Part shown: positions 7,018 through 13,587 of the stretch, piece by piece
Position numbering within the stretch: position 1 is the first letter of the stretch
How the letters are laid out: each line of letters begins with the position of its first letter
DNA from: an uncultured Oscillospiraceae bacterium
GTDB lineage: Bacteria > Bacillota_A > Clostridia > Oscillospirales > Oscillospiraceae
Direction: 5' to 3'
Length of the DNA stretch: 13,587 nt
Assembly: GCA_900757695.1 (NCBI GenBank)
Contig: CAAEOU010000275.1
Span: forward strand, 1-13,587
Notes under the pieces: model-generated
What the model saw: only the letters and a program-made list of their open reading frames with translations
Told to the model about the DNA's origin: nothing
Databases searched by the model: none
Position numbers and translations under genes: made by a program

Positions 7018-9291
7018 TTAACTTGCGTTCTTCAATTGTTCTTCCAATGCAGCTGGAATGGGGATACCGGCTTTCTTTGCGTAGGCTTTGAAATACATCT
7101 GGATACGCATACCCAGCAGCGTATTTCGCTTTCCAATCTCATTACGATGGATTGCCATAAACAATACCTGTTTCTGCCCAATCAGCACCACCCGCTTTTT
7201 AGCGCGCGTGATTCCAGTGTAGAGCAGATTACGATACATCATGATAGTGTGCGCTTTGAGCAGCGGCATAATGACTGTTTCATACTCAGAGCCCATAGCC
7301 TTGTGGATCGTAGTAGCATAAGCCAGATCCACATTGCTCAAATCATCTACGCCATATTCCAGCGTCCTGCCAGCACCAAAATCCATGCCGATCTTTTTGC
7401 CCTGGTCAGTGTCCTTAATATACCGGATGAAACCCAAATCACCATTAGATACCTTTTCTGTGTTCTTGGTCTGCATGATGCGGTCATTGATCCGGAATAT
7501 CTTGGGGCCAAACTTGATTTCCTCCTCCGCAGAGCGGAATGGGTTGACCAATTCACGAATGGTCTCATTCAGCTGTTCCGACGACGCGGCACCTTCTGAA
7601 CGGAAAGGTGAAAGAATCTGCACATTCTCAATGCCACTCTCCTGTATCTCCAAACAATACCGTTCTGTAATCTTTTCAGCGGTGTCTTCCTGACTATCAC
7701 CAGACACGAAAACAAAATCCGGTCCATAAAACAGTTTGGTATTGCCCTCGTTGATAAATTTGGCATTATAGGCAATCAGACTATCCTTCGACTGACGGAA
7801 AATCTGATCCAGCACCGTTACTGGGACGATTTTGGTCTCGATGATTTCACGAAACACATTTCCTGCTCCTACGCTCGGAAGCTGATCTGGGTCGCCTACC
7901 AGTACGATTCTGGCATTTATCTTCATGCGTTCAAAAAATTTCTCAGCAAGCCACATATCCACCATGGAAAACTCATCCACAATGATTAAATCGGCCGACA
8001 GTGGCTCTGACTTTCTGTTCCGGCTACCCTCATCCTCTTCACTGGTCAGTCCCAGACCACTGTGTAATGTTCGGGCATCCTCAAAGCCGGTACTCTCCGA
8101 CATCCTGCGGCTTGCCCGACCGGTAGGTGCCATAAGAGCAATTTTGCCATCAGGGTGCAGCCGCCGGTAAACCTCAAGTATCGTCCGCAGCACTGTTGTT
8201 TTACCAGTACCAGGAGAACCCGTAATTACTGACAAGCCATGCCTAAATGCTGCATAGACCGCAGCCTCCTGCTGTGCAGACAGGCGCAGTCCCATTTCAA
8301 CCTTGACCTGTTCCAGCACCGGCGCAATATGCTCTACTGGCATCTGGGCGACCAGACGCTGGGCGATCCGGCGCGCCGTTTCGTCCTCTTGGGCAAACAC
8401 TCTGGGAAGATAGATATTATCCTTCACGGAAACGACTGCTCCATTCAGGATCATTTCCTGCATCATATCCCTGACTTCCTGCTGATGCAGGCGAAGCTCC
8501 GGTACAGGTATCTTCTCATTGAGCAGTTTCAGCGCTGATTTCTCCAGTTCTTCAGAACTGATGTACAGATGGCCTCGTTTACTCTTGCCCTCATCCAGCG
8601 CACAAAAGATAGCCCCTTTGATACGCATAGAGTCATGGAGATTGCCCCCGCTCTTTTGTACGATTGCATCTACCCGCCGAAATCCAAAGCCGGAGATCTG
8701 GCAAAGCTCAAATGGGCTCTTTTCCAAAATCTCTACGCTGGTCGGGCCGAAATATTGATATATTTTCAATGCCGTCTTGGGAGTAATCTTAAACGGTGCC
8801 AGCAAGGTCATAATTCCTTGGAGCATACGGTTTTCTGCATAAGAAGCTTTGATGTCCTCCAATTTACTTTCCGTAATGCCCCGGATCTCCAACAGCCGCT
8901 CCGGCTGGTGTTCCAGAATATCCAGTGTGTCCACACCGAACCGCTCCACAATGTCTGCGGCAGTTTTGGGACCAATCCCTTTGATAAGCCCGGAGGCAAG
9001 GTAGCCCTCTACGCCGTTTTTTGTTCTGGGCACAATTTCACGCCACTGCTCCACCTGGAGCTGGACACCATACTTGCCCTTTGTCCATTCACCATCCAGT
9101 TCCAACTCTACCGCATCTGTCCGTGGAATCTCATACCCCACAGCTGTAAAGCGAATCAAATGGTCTTTGTATCGCCTGTTTGACCTGGCCTCGGCTGGCA
9201 CGCTCTGATCTGCGGTTTTTACACTGACGATACAAAACTTATTGGCAGGATTATAAAAAATCGTCCCGTCGTAGGTACCAATACAATTCAT
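7018..9291 (-). CDS. recD2: RecD2-type ATP-dependent DNA helicase
   Basis: The 757-residue product is close to the usual RecD2 length. It is a 5'-3' superfamily 1B helicase by family. Helix-hairpin-helix elements lie in the N-terminal half (GLIKGIGPKTAADIV near 101-115, LEIRGI near 134-139, ISGFGFRRVDAI near 199-210). The motor carries Walker A GSPGTGKTT (358-366), APTGRASRRM (388-397), Walker B IIVDEF (436-441), LVGDPDQLPSVGAG (464-477), IFRQS (497-501), TTIHKAMGSEY (660-670) and LLYTGITRAKK (689-699). All helicase motifs look intact. The start has GAGGTG 7 nt upstream and lies 14 nt after the exonuclease stop. With the exonuclease and the candidate annealing protein it probably processes or unwinds element DNA. 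It may also replace or supplement a host repair helicase. Confidence 0.95.
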   Translation of the reverse strand: MNCIGTYDGTIFYNPANKFCIVSVKTADQSVPAEARSNRRYKDHLIRFTAVGYEIPRTDAVELELDGEWTKGKYGVQLQVEQWREIVPRTKNGVEGYLASGLIKGIGPKTAADIVERFGVDTLDILEHQPERLLEIRGITESKLEDIKASYAENRMLQGIMTLLAPFKITPKTALKIYQYFGPTSVEILEKSPFELCQISGFGFRRVDAIVQKSGGNLHDSMRIKGAIFCALDEGKSKRGHLYISSEELEKSALKLLNEKIPVPELRLHQQEVRDMMQEMILNGAVVSVKDNIYLPRVFAQEDETARRIAQRLVAQMPVEHIAPVLEQVKVEMGLRLSAQQEAAVYAAFRHGLSVITGSPGTGKTTVLRTILEVYRRLHPDGKIALMAPTGRASRRMSESTGFEDARTLHSGLGLTSEEDEGSRNRKSEPLSADLIIVDEFSMVDMWLAEKFFERMKINARIVLVGDPDQLPSVGAGNVFREIIETKIVPVTVLDQIFRQSKDSLIAYNAKFINEGNTKLFYGPDFVFVSGDSQEDTAEKITERYCLEIQESGIENVQILSPFRSEGAASSEQLNETIRELVNPFRSAEEEIKFGPKIFRINDRIMQTKNTEKVSNGDLGFIRYIKDTDQGKKIGMDFGAGRTLEYGVDDLSNVDLAYATTIHKAMGSEYETVIMPLLKAHTIMMYRNLLYTGITRAKKRVVLIGQKQVLFMAIHRNEIGKRNTLLGMRIQMYFKAYAKKAGIPIPAALEEQLKNAS

Positions 9292-9305
9292 CCTTTTTCA
9301 CCTCA

Positions 9306-10373
9306 CTAAGCGGCCTCCATAATCGAGGCTCTAACACTGAACCGTCTGGATTCGGATACTGTAACAAACTGCTCGTAAATATCCGGATGCTCCAGTTTCA
9401 ACCGAAGCAGGTTATCCTTGTCGATGATGGACTTGCGAACAGGGGTATAGGTAACCGTATAGTTCACTCCCTCCTGCTCACAGACTGCAGTGCAGCTGGT
9501 ACCCATTTCCGCAATCAACAGTGCCTTCAGACGCTGAATATCCTTGTCGATTTCTTTGGAGTACACCTCTGCATTTTTCTTTTCATCCAAAAGCCGCAAA
9601 TACTGCATGAGTTTTGCAGTCATATCCAGGTCGAGTGCAACGGCCGGGGCATTTTTATCTGCCGGGCCAAAGTGTTTGCGTGCGCTCTCAATAATCAAGG
9701 CCCCACTTTCTGTATAGGGCGGCGGCACATGGCGCTGCACATGGTTTTCCCAGAAATACTGCTCCAAAAAGACCATCTCAGCCTCATACTCGAAATCACG
9801 CTTGACCTCCCGGATAATAACTTCCTCCTCGTTGTTACCATACAGGCAGCAAAAGAAACATCGGTCAAGATCCGTTACTGCCATATAATGACGCCCCTGA
9901 GATTCATAGTAGACTGGAACAGTCTCCTTCCCATTCATCCACCAGTTATCTCTGGCATTATAGTTTGTGGTCTTGATCTCAAGGATCGCTGTGGTGCCAT
10001 CCGGCAGTTCCACAAAGTAGTCCACATCAGCCAGCATCCAAGGATACTGGGGGTGCTGGAACATCTTTTTGATTTGGTAGACCCGATATCCGGTTTTCCG
10101 CTCGAATATCTTTGCTACCAGAGGCTCCAGCAAATGCCCCATTTCCATGGCAACCCAGTTGCCCTCATCATCTTCCACTGACGCTATGTTCAGTTTGTCG
10201 TAGTACAGATCCCTGGCTGTCCGGAATGGAGAAGTGCCAAAGATCGCCGATACATCGCTGCCGCCGATTCCACGGCGCCGGTAATCCAGCCAGTCTTCTT
10301 CTGAAAGATCTGCCGTTTCTACCAGCACCAGCGGTTCATGCCGCTTTCGTTCAGCACTATTGCTGCCAGACAT
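9306..10373 (-). CDS. YqaJ/lambda-exonuclease-family recombination nuclease
   Basis: The 355-residue product belongs to the PD-(D/E)XK superfamily nucleases known as YqaJ or lambda exonuclease-like. Family motifs are visible: RRRGIGGSD (32-40), EMGHLLEP (77-84), ADVDYF (115-120), LEIKT (131-135) and YYESQG (155-160); the likely catalytic set is Glu 83, Asp 116 or 118, Glu 132, Lys 134 and Gln 159. Such enzymes degrade one strand from a duplex end to leave single strands for an annealing partner, and a candidate partner is encoded two genes downstream. The frame opens at 10433, but ATG 10373 has AAGGGGG 7 nt upstream and lies one base after the stop of a small upstream ORF, so I use it. The C-terminal third (240-355) is helical and matches element-encoded versions, ending in a TVSESRRFSVR segment. 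Confidence 0.9.
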   Translation of the reverse strand: MSGSNSAERKRHEPLVLVETADLSEEDWLDYRRRGIGGSDVSAIFGTSPFRTARDLYYDKLNIASVEDDEGNWVAMEMGHLLEPLVAKIFERKTGYRVYQIKKMFQHPQYPWMLADVDYFVELPDGTTAILEIKTTNYNARDNWWMNGKETVPVYYESQGRHYMAVTDLDRCFFCCLYGNNEEEVIIREVKRDFEYEAEMVFLEQYFWENHVQRHVPPPYTESGALIIESARKHFGPADKNAPAVALDLDMTAKLMQYLRLLDEKKNAEVYSKEIDKDIQRLKALLIAEMGTSCTAVCEQEGVNYTVTYTPVRKSIIDKDNLLRLKLEHPDIYEQFVTVSESRRFSVRASIMEAA

Positions 10374-10374
10374 A

Positions 10375-10545
10375 TCAAATCCCCCTTCGTGATCTTCGGG
10401 GCAAAATAACTGCCCTCGCCATTGGTGCAACATTTCGGGGCCGGAGCGAAGATACTGCCTGTCTCTTCATCTTCCAGTCCGTGGAGTGTGCCGGCTTGAC
10501 CCGCCGACCATTCTGCTTTCTTTTCTGCTTCACATTCATGTACAT
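10375..10545 (-). CDS. Small basic protein coupled to the exonuclease gene
   Basis: A 56-codon frame starts ATG TAC ATG, with AGG about 6 nt upstream in the sequence AAAGGCAGGTC, and ends in TGA one base before the exonuclease ATG. The product is very basic (MYMNVKQKRKQNGRRVKPAH at the start, many Arg at the end), has no cysteine and could bind nucleic acid. I do not recognise it. A competing frame two bases over is also open and has a more balanced composition (SIFAPAPKCCTNGEGSYF), but it has no ATG, GTG or TTG start and overlaps the exonuclease. The start signal and the coupled stop favour the basic frame; composition favours the other. A frameshift or sequencing error cannot be excluded. 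Confidence 0.4.
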   Translation of the reverse strand: MYMNVKQKRKQNGRRVKPAHSTDWKMKRQAVSSLRPRNVAPMARAVILPRRSRRGI

Positions 10546-10602
10546 GACCTGCCTTTCTCAGTTTTGATTTATCCTTAAAGCCCTTTCAGGCTTACAGGCA
10601 AT

Positions 10603-10673
10603 AAAAAAGCGAGAATGACAGACGGCATAAAGCCTGGCGTCCATAGTTGCCTATGAACCGATGTCATTCTCGC
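10603..10673 (-). terminator. Branched structured leader RNA ending in a T-tract
   Basis: On the minus strand a perfect 12-bp stem (GCGAGAATGACA at 10609-10620 against 10662-10673, plus-strand coordinates) encloses 41 nt and is followed at once by six Ts (10608-10603). Inside it, CATAG-GCAA-CTATG forms a hairpin with a GNRA-type tetraloop (10655-10642), and GGC/GCC can pair around 10634-10624. It is shaped like a terminator but is much more elaborate than needed. It lies about 170 nt after the predicted transcription start and 58 nt before the first ORF, so it could be an attenuator, the end of a small RNA or an antitermination element. Confidence 0.6.
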
Positions 10674-10697
10674 AATGGTGGGTAAATCCCGTAAAAT

Positions 10698-10720
10698 AAA
10701 AAAGCCAGCAATATACCGGC
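10698..10720 (-). terminator. First leader terminator-like hairpin
   Basis: On the minus strand GCCGG (10720-10716) and CTGGC (10708-10704) pair over 5 bp, one of them G-U, around a 7-nt loop, followed by TTTTTTATTTTA. The stem is short but the T-tract is good. An alternative hairpin, GCCT-TTTC-AGGC at 10730-10719, overlaps its 5' side, so the two cannot form together. It lies about 30 nt upstream (5' in the transcript) of the branched structure. Confidence 0.45.
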
Positions 10721-10853
10721 CTGAAAAGGCGCAGTGATACTACTGACACAAGTACAAAATTAACAGCGTGTGCAATGCAGTCATTACTCCGCAACACAAG
10801 CCCTAAAGCCTGTGTACCCTGACGGGCAACGCACAAAAATCAATTACATTGCA

Positions 10854-10882
10854 ATTCTAACACAATATATAGTGCTTGTCAA
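10854..10882 (-). promoter_or_regulatory. SigA-type promoter of the minus-strand operon
   Basis: On the minus strand TTGACA (10882-10877) and TAGAAT (10859-10854) are separated by exactly 17 bp in an A+T-rich setting. Transcription would start near 10847 and read through a leader of about 300 nt into the recombination/replication genes. This is the best promoter match I found in the window. Confidence 0.8.
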
Positions 10883-10902
10883 TTCAAACATTCTATATAT
10901 TG
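10863..10902. promoter_or_regulatory. Operator-like inverted repeat around the -35 box
   Basis: CAATATATAG (10863-10872) and CTATATATTG (10893-10902) are perfect 10-bp inverted copies with a 20-bp spacer that contains the -35 hexamer. The centres are 30 bp apart, close to three helical turns, so both arms face the same side of the DNA. This suggests binding of a dimeric or tetrameric regulator that would control the operon. No candidate regulator gene is evident in the window. Confidence 0.55.
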
Positions 10903-11169
10903 ATTTTTAGATTTTCTTTAAATTTTCTTTCCTCTTTGCAGAAGTTCTTTCTTCCCCGCCTATTTATAGGATGTATCGGATCATTTGGTAATACCGGATG
11001 ATCCCTACGCTCTTTTAGTACCTTGACAAATTCATAACCTCTATGGGGAGTTATACAGGAATTCTGGACAGTGTGCGATGACCACAGAAGCGCGCCCATA
11101 ATCGAAGTGCTGCACAGCAGCAGCCTGAAATACACGGCAGAACCGTTCTGGCGTAGGAAATGGCCCCAT
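10893..11169 (-). pseudogene. Possible frameshifted small gene upstream of the operon promoter
   Basis: Two minus-strand frames abut. The first starts ATG at 11169 (MGPFPTPERFCRVFQAAAVQ) and stops at 11041 after 42 codons. The second is open over the same area and continues to TAG at 10893 with a protein-like basic segment (YEFVKVLKERRDHPVLPNDP). Joined by one frameshift near 11045 they would give about 90 residues. An orphan AGGAGGT at 11199-11193 lies further upstream with no usable start behind it. I do not recognise the product; it may be a decayed gene or chance. Confidence 0.2.
10978..11004 (+). other. Tight 12-bp hairpin with AAT loop
   Basis: GGATCATTTGGT and ACCGGATGATCC pair over 12 bp around the three bases AAT when read as plus-strand RNA (two T-G wobbles). 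On the minus strand the same two positions become C-A mismatches, so a plus-strand transcript forms the better stem. No strong T-tract follows. Role unknown. Confidence 0.3.
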
Positions 11170-11287
11170 TAGAGTTCTTTTGTTATTTCAATACCTCCTG
11201 ACCTCAAGACCGTTTTCATTGTTTTTGTTGAAAACCTTCTTCTACAAATCGTAAGGGATCATTGTAATCGAAAAAAGGAGGACGATT
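11005..11287. other. Intergenic stretch before the excisionase-like gene
   Basis: Apart from the possible decayed ORF on the minus strand, this stretch shows only the ribosome binding site AAGGAGG (11275-11281) of the next gene. I see no convincing promoter for excisionase and integrase: TTGAAA near 11229 has no good -10 partner. No tRNA, CRISPR or insertion sequence is visible. Confidence 0.4.
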
Positions 11288-11488
11288 ATGGAGAAAAGAA
11301 AACCGAATGACCTACCGCCGGAGCAGTGCTTGGCTGTTGATACCGATACCCTTTGCAAACTGTTGTGCTGTGGAAGGCACACTGCAGTACAGATTGGGGA
11401 TCTTGCCAATGCACGCATTACCATGAACACCCGTGTCCTATGGAGTGTCCAGCGTATCAAAGAATATCTTTATGATATTTCCGGCTAA
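11288..11488 (+). CDS. xis: Excisionase-like small DNA-binding protein
   Basis: The 66-residue basic protein is almost the size of Tn916 Xis (67 residues) and stands directly upstream of a Tn916-type integrase, the usual order. A helix-turn-helix-like stretch DTLCKLLCCGRHTAVQIGDL (20-39) is followed by a wing-like segment and a C-terminal helix (WSVQRIKEYLYDIS, 52-65), the winged-helix layout of excisionases. Excisionases bend attachment-site DNA and bias integrase toward excision. AAGGAGG lies about 6 nt before the ATG. The start MEKRKPNDL is the only good one. The function is inferred from size, fold pattern and neighbour; a small transcription regulator is the alternative. Confidence 0.75.
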   Translation: MEKRKPNDLPPEQCLAVDTDTLCKLLCCGRHTAVQIGDLANARITMNTRVLWSVQRIKEYLYDISG

Positions 11489-11540
11489 ATAACCATGCCA
11501 GTAAGGCGCACTACACTTTTATAATCAGGAGGTACCAGTA

Positions 11541-12773
11541 ATGGCAAAAGTGAGAAAAGACAACAAAGGACGAAATCTTCGGCCCGGAGAAACACAACGG
11601 GCAGATGGCAGCTATATGTATGTCTACAAATTAGGCACTAAAAAGAAATATCTTTACGACTCCGATCTCGCAAGTCTTCGTGTCAAAGAAAAGCAGATCA
11701 ACAAAGATAAGGATGATGGCATCCGTACTCAGGAAGCCATGAAGCTTACCCTGAATGATATGTTCAAGGTCTACATGAATAACAACATCAAACTGAAGCC
11801 CTCTACCAGAGCAAATTATCTTTACCTGTGGGACTTCTATGTGAAAGAAGAGCCTTTCGCTAACATGCCTCTGCCACAAATCCACAGAAGTGATATTCTC
11901 GCGTTTTATACCAAACTGCTGAAACACGGCTTTGCTATCAACTCACTGGAGAGCATCAACACCATTGTTCACCCTACGCTTGAAATGGCCGTGGACGACG
12001 ATTACATCCGCAAAAATCCCAGCAAGGGCATTTACCGCAAGCTCAAGACGGATGGCAGCGCTCCAAAGCCTAAACGGCGGATCGCACTCACAAAAACGCA
12101 ACAGCAGAATTTCCTGCGTTTTATTGCCAAGTCCCCTACATACAGCCATTGGCTCCCCATCATGACTGTGCTCCTTGGAACAGGAATGCGTGTCGCAGAA
12201 TGTACCGGCATTACCAAAAGCGATATTAACTTGAGCGAAAACACAATCTCGGTCAACCACAACTTAATCTACCGGGTCATTGACGGAAAAGCCGGATTTC
12301 ACATTACCACTCCCAAAACTGAGAGCGGTACACGAATTATCCCTATCCTCTATCCAGAGGTGGCCGAGCAGCTTCGCCTCCAGATTGAAACCATCGACGC
12401 ATTGTATCCAGACGATCAACTGGTGTTAGGAGGAGTGCACGGTTTTGTTTTCCGCAACCGAACCGGCTCATTCATGAGCGCCCACAATATCAATCGGGCG
12501 ATTGAGAGAATCAGCGTAACTTACAACATGGAGGAAATGGATCAGGCTGAACTGGAAGACCGTGAACCGGATCTGCTCCCTCATTTTAGTGTTCACAACT
12601 TGCGGCACACCTTCTGTACCCGGCTCTGCGAAAGCACCAACGATGTTAAATTCATTCAGCAAGTCATGGGGCATGCCGATTTCTCTACTACAATGGACAT
12701 CTACACCCATATCACACAAGAGAATATGCAGGAGAAGGCAAAAAACATTAGTGTGAACATGAAGCTGATGTAA
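11541..12773 (+). CDS. int: Tn916-type tyrosine recombinase (integrase)
   Basis: The 410-residue protein cuts and rejoins DNA at the attachment sites to integrate and excise the element. The N-terminus, with KDNKGRNLRPGETQRADGSY, matches the arm-binding domain of Tn916 Int. A core-binding SAM-like domain follows (about 70-165), then the catalytic domain with GTGMRVAE (Arg 217), TPKTESGTR (Lys 259), HNLRHTF (His 352, Arg 355), MGHAD (His 378) and the nucleophile Tyr 388 in DIYTH. All catalytic residues are present, so it should be active. AGGAGG lies 8 nt before the ATG. It begins 52 bp after the excisionase-like gene, probably in one transcript, and points toward the lysS end where the attachment site is expected. 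Confidence 0.97.
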   Translation: MAKVRKDNKGRNLRPGETQRADGSYMYVYKLGTKKKYLYDSDLASLRVKEKQINKDKDDGIRTQEAMKLTLNDMFKVYMNNNIKLKPSTRANYLYLWDFYVKEEPFANMPLPQIHRSDILAFYTKLLKHGFAINSLESINTIVHPTLEMAVDDDYIRKNPSKGIYRKLKTDGSAPKPKRRIALTKTQQQNFLRFIAKSPTYSHWLPIMTVLLGTGMRVAECTGITKSDINLSENTISVNHNLIYRVIDGKAGFHITTPKTESGTRIIPILYPEVAEQLRLQIETIDALYPDDQLVLGGVHGFVFRNRTGSFMSAHNINRAIERISVTYNMEEMDQAELEDREPDLLPHFSVHNLRHTFCTRLCESTNDVKFIQQVMGHADFSTTMDIYTHITQENMQEKAKNISVNMKLM

Positions 12774-12816
12774 AAAAGAAAGGCGAATCTGCATTTTATA
12801 AGCAGATCCGCCTTTC
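12771..12816. terminator. Bidirectional terminator between int and lysS
   Basis: GAAAGGCGAATCTGC (12778-12792) and GCAGATCCGCCTTTC (12802-12816) pair over 15 positions with one mismatch around a 9-nt loop. On the minus strand the stem is followed by CTTTTTTA, a good T-tract, so it should stop transcription coming from lysS. On the plus strand, after int, the T-tract is weak. The two genes converge on it. Confidence 0.75.
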
Positions 12817-12850
12817 ATATTGCTTCATCCGGTTTCGTAGGGTCTCGCGC

Positions 12851-12893
12851 AAAAGTTGTAGAAAAGTTGTAGTAACGCGATTTTTTGTAGTAA
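12851..12893. repeat. Short direct repeats, candidate integrase arm sites of the attachment region
   Basis: AAAAGTTGTAG occurs twice in tandem (12851-12861 and 12862-12872), and TTGTAGTAA occurs at 12867-12875 and 12885-12893. Tn916-type integrases bind 11-bp direct repeats near the element ends, so these are good arm-site candidates. The crossover site should lie nearby, between here and the lysS stop. The matching repeat at the other element end is outside the window, so the exact boundary cannot be set. Confidence 0.5.
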
Positions 12894-12902
12894 ATGACCT
12901 CT

Positions 12903-13587
<685 letters not shown>

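Noticed and set aside
10609..10673. A tRNA-like structure
   Set aside because: The outer stem is 12 bp and there are no T-loop or anticodon-arm signatures and no CCA-like end; it fits a terminator-like RNA better.
10651..10836. Minus-strand ORF of 61 codons in the leader
   Set aside because: It spans the leader hairpin and T-tract and has no ribosome binding site or protein-like pattern.
11242..11460. Minus-strand ORF of 72 codons
   Set aside because: It lies antisense to the excisionase-like gene, which has a strong ribosome binding site and the expected context.
12851..12893. A CRISPR array
   Set aside because: The repeats are only 9-11 bp and two of them are directly tandem, without spacer-sized intervals; an attachment-site role fits better.

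Overview
The window looks like the right-hand end of an integrative and conjugative element (ICE), or a related mobile element, sitting next to a chromosomal lysyl-tRNA synthetase gene in a low-to-mid G+C Firmicute. Lachnospiraceae or a close relative is my best guess, inferred from strong AGGAGG-type ribosome binding sites, a Tn916-type tyrosine integrase and the PcfJ/PcfK pair. No taxonomic marker is complete, so the host is not proven.

Layout from left to right. (1) Positions 1-10545 hold one long block of genes, all on the minus strand and therefore transcribed right to left. In transcription order they are: a small basic ORF (10545-10375), a YqaJ/lambda-exonuclease-like nuclease (10373-9306), a RecD2-type helicase (9291-7018), a protein that may be a divergent single-strand annealing protein (6948-5791), a CHC2 zinc-finger/Toprim primase fused to a YodL-like domain (5748-3955), a small unknown protein (3939-3691), a PcfK-like protein (3618-2698), a DUF7666-like protein (2672-2130) and a large PcfJ-like protein that runs off the left edge (2128 to <1). 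Spacings are short and most genes have their own Shine-Dalgarno sequence. (2) Positions 10546-11287 are mostly regulatory. They hold a textbook SigA promoter on the minus strand (TTGACA, 17 bp, TAGAAT), a perfect 10-bp inverted repeat bracketing its -35 box, and a leader of about 300 nt with two terminator-like structures. Beyond the promoter lies a stretch with only decayed-looking ORFs. (3) Positions 11288-12773 on the plus strand carry a small excisionase-like gene and the integrase. (4) Positions 12778-12902 hold a hairpin terminator and short direct repeats that probably belong to the attachment site. (5) From 12903 to the right edge lies the 3' part of lysS on the minus strand, whose product carries a C-terminal tRNA-binding domain.

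How it works together: the minus-strand block combines an end-processing exonuclease, a helicase, a candidate annealing protein and a primase, so it reads as a DNA replication/recombination module serving the excised or transferred element. PcfK- and PcfJ-like proteins tie it to conjugative elements. Integrase and excisionase would move the element in and out of the site at the 3' end of lysS. The points most worth checking are an in-frame internal start with a strong ribosome binding site inside the primase gene, terminator-like hairpins in the leader and inside the operon that suggest controlled read-through, the candidate annealing protein, and a clamp-binding-like motif at the end of the PcfK-like protein. 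The other end of the element is outside the window.
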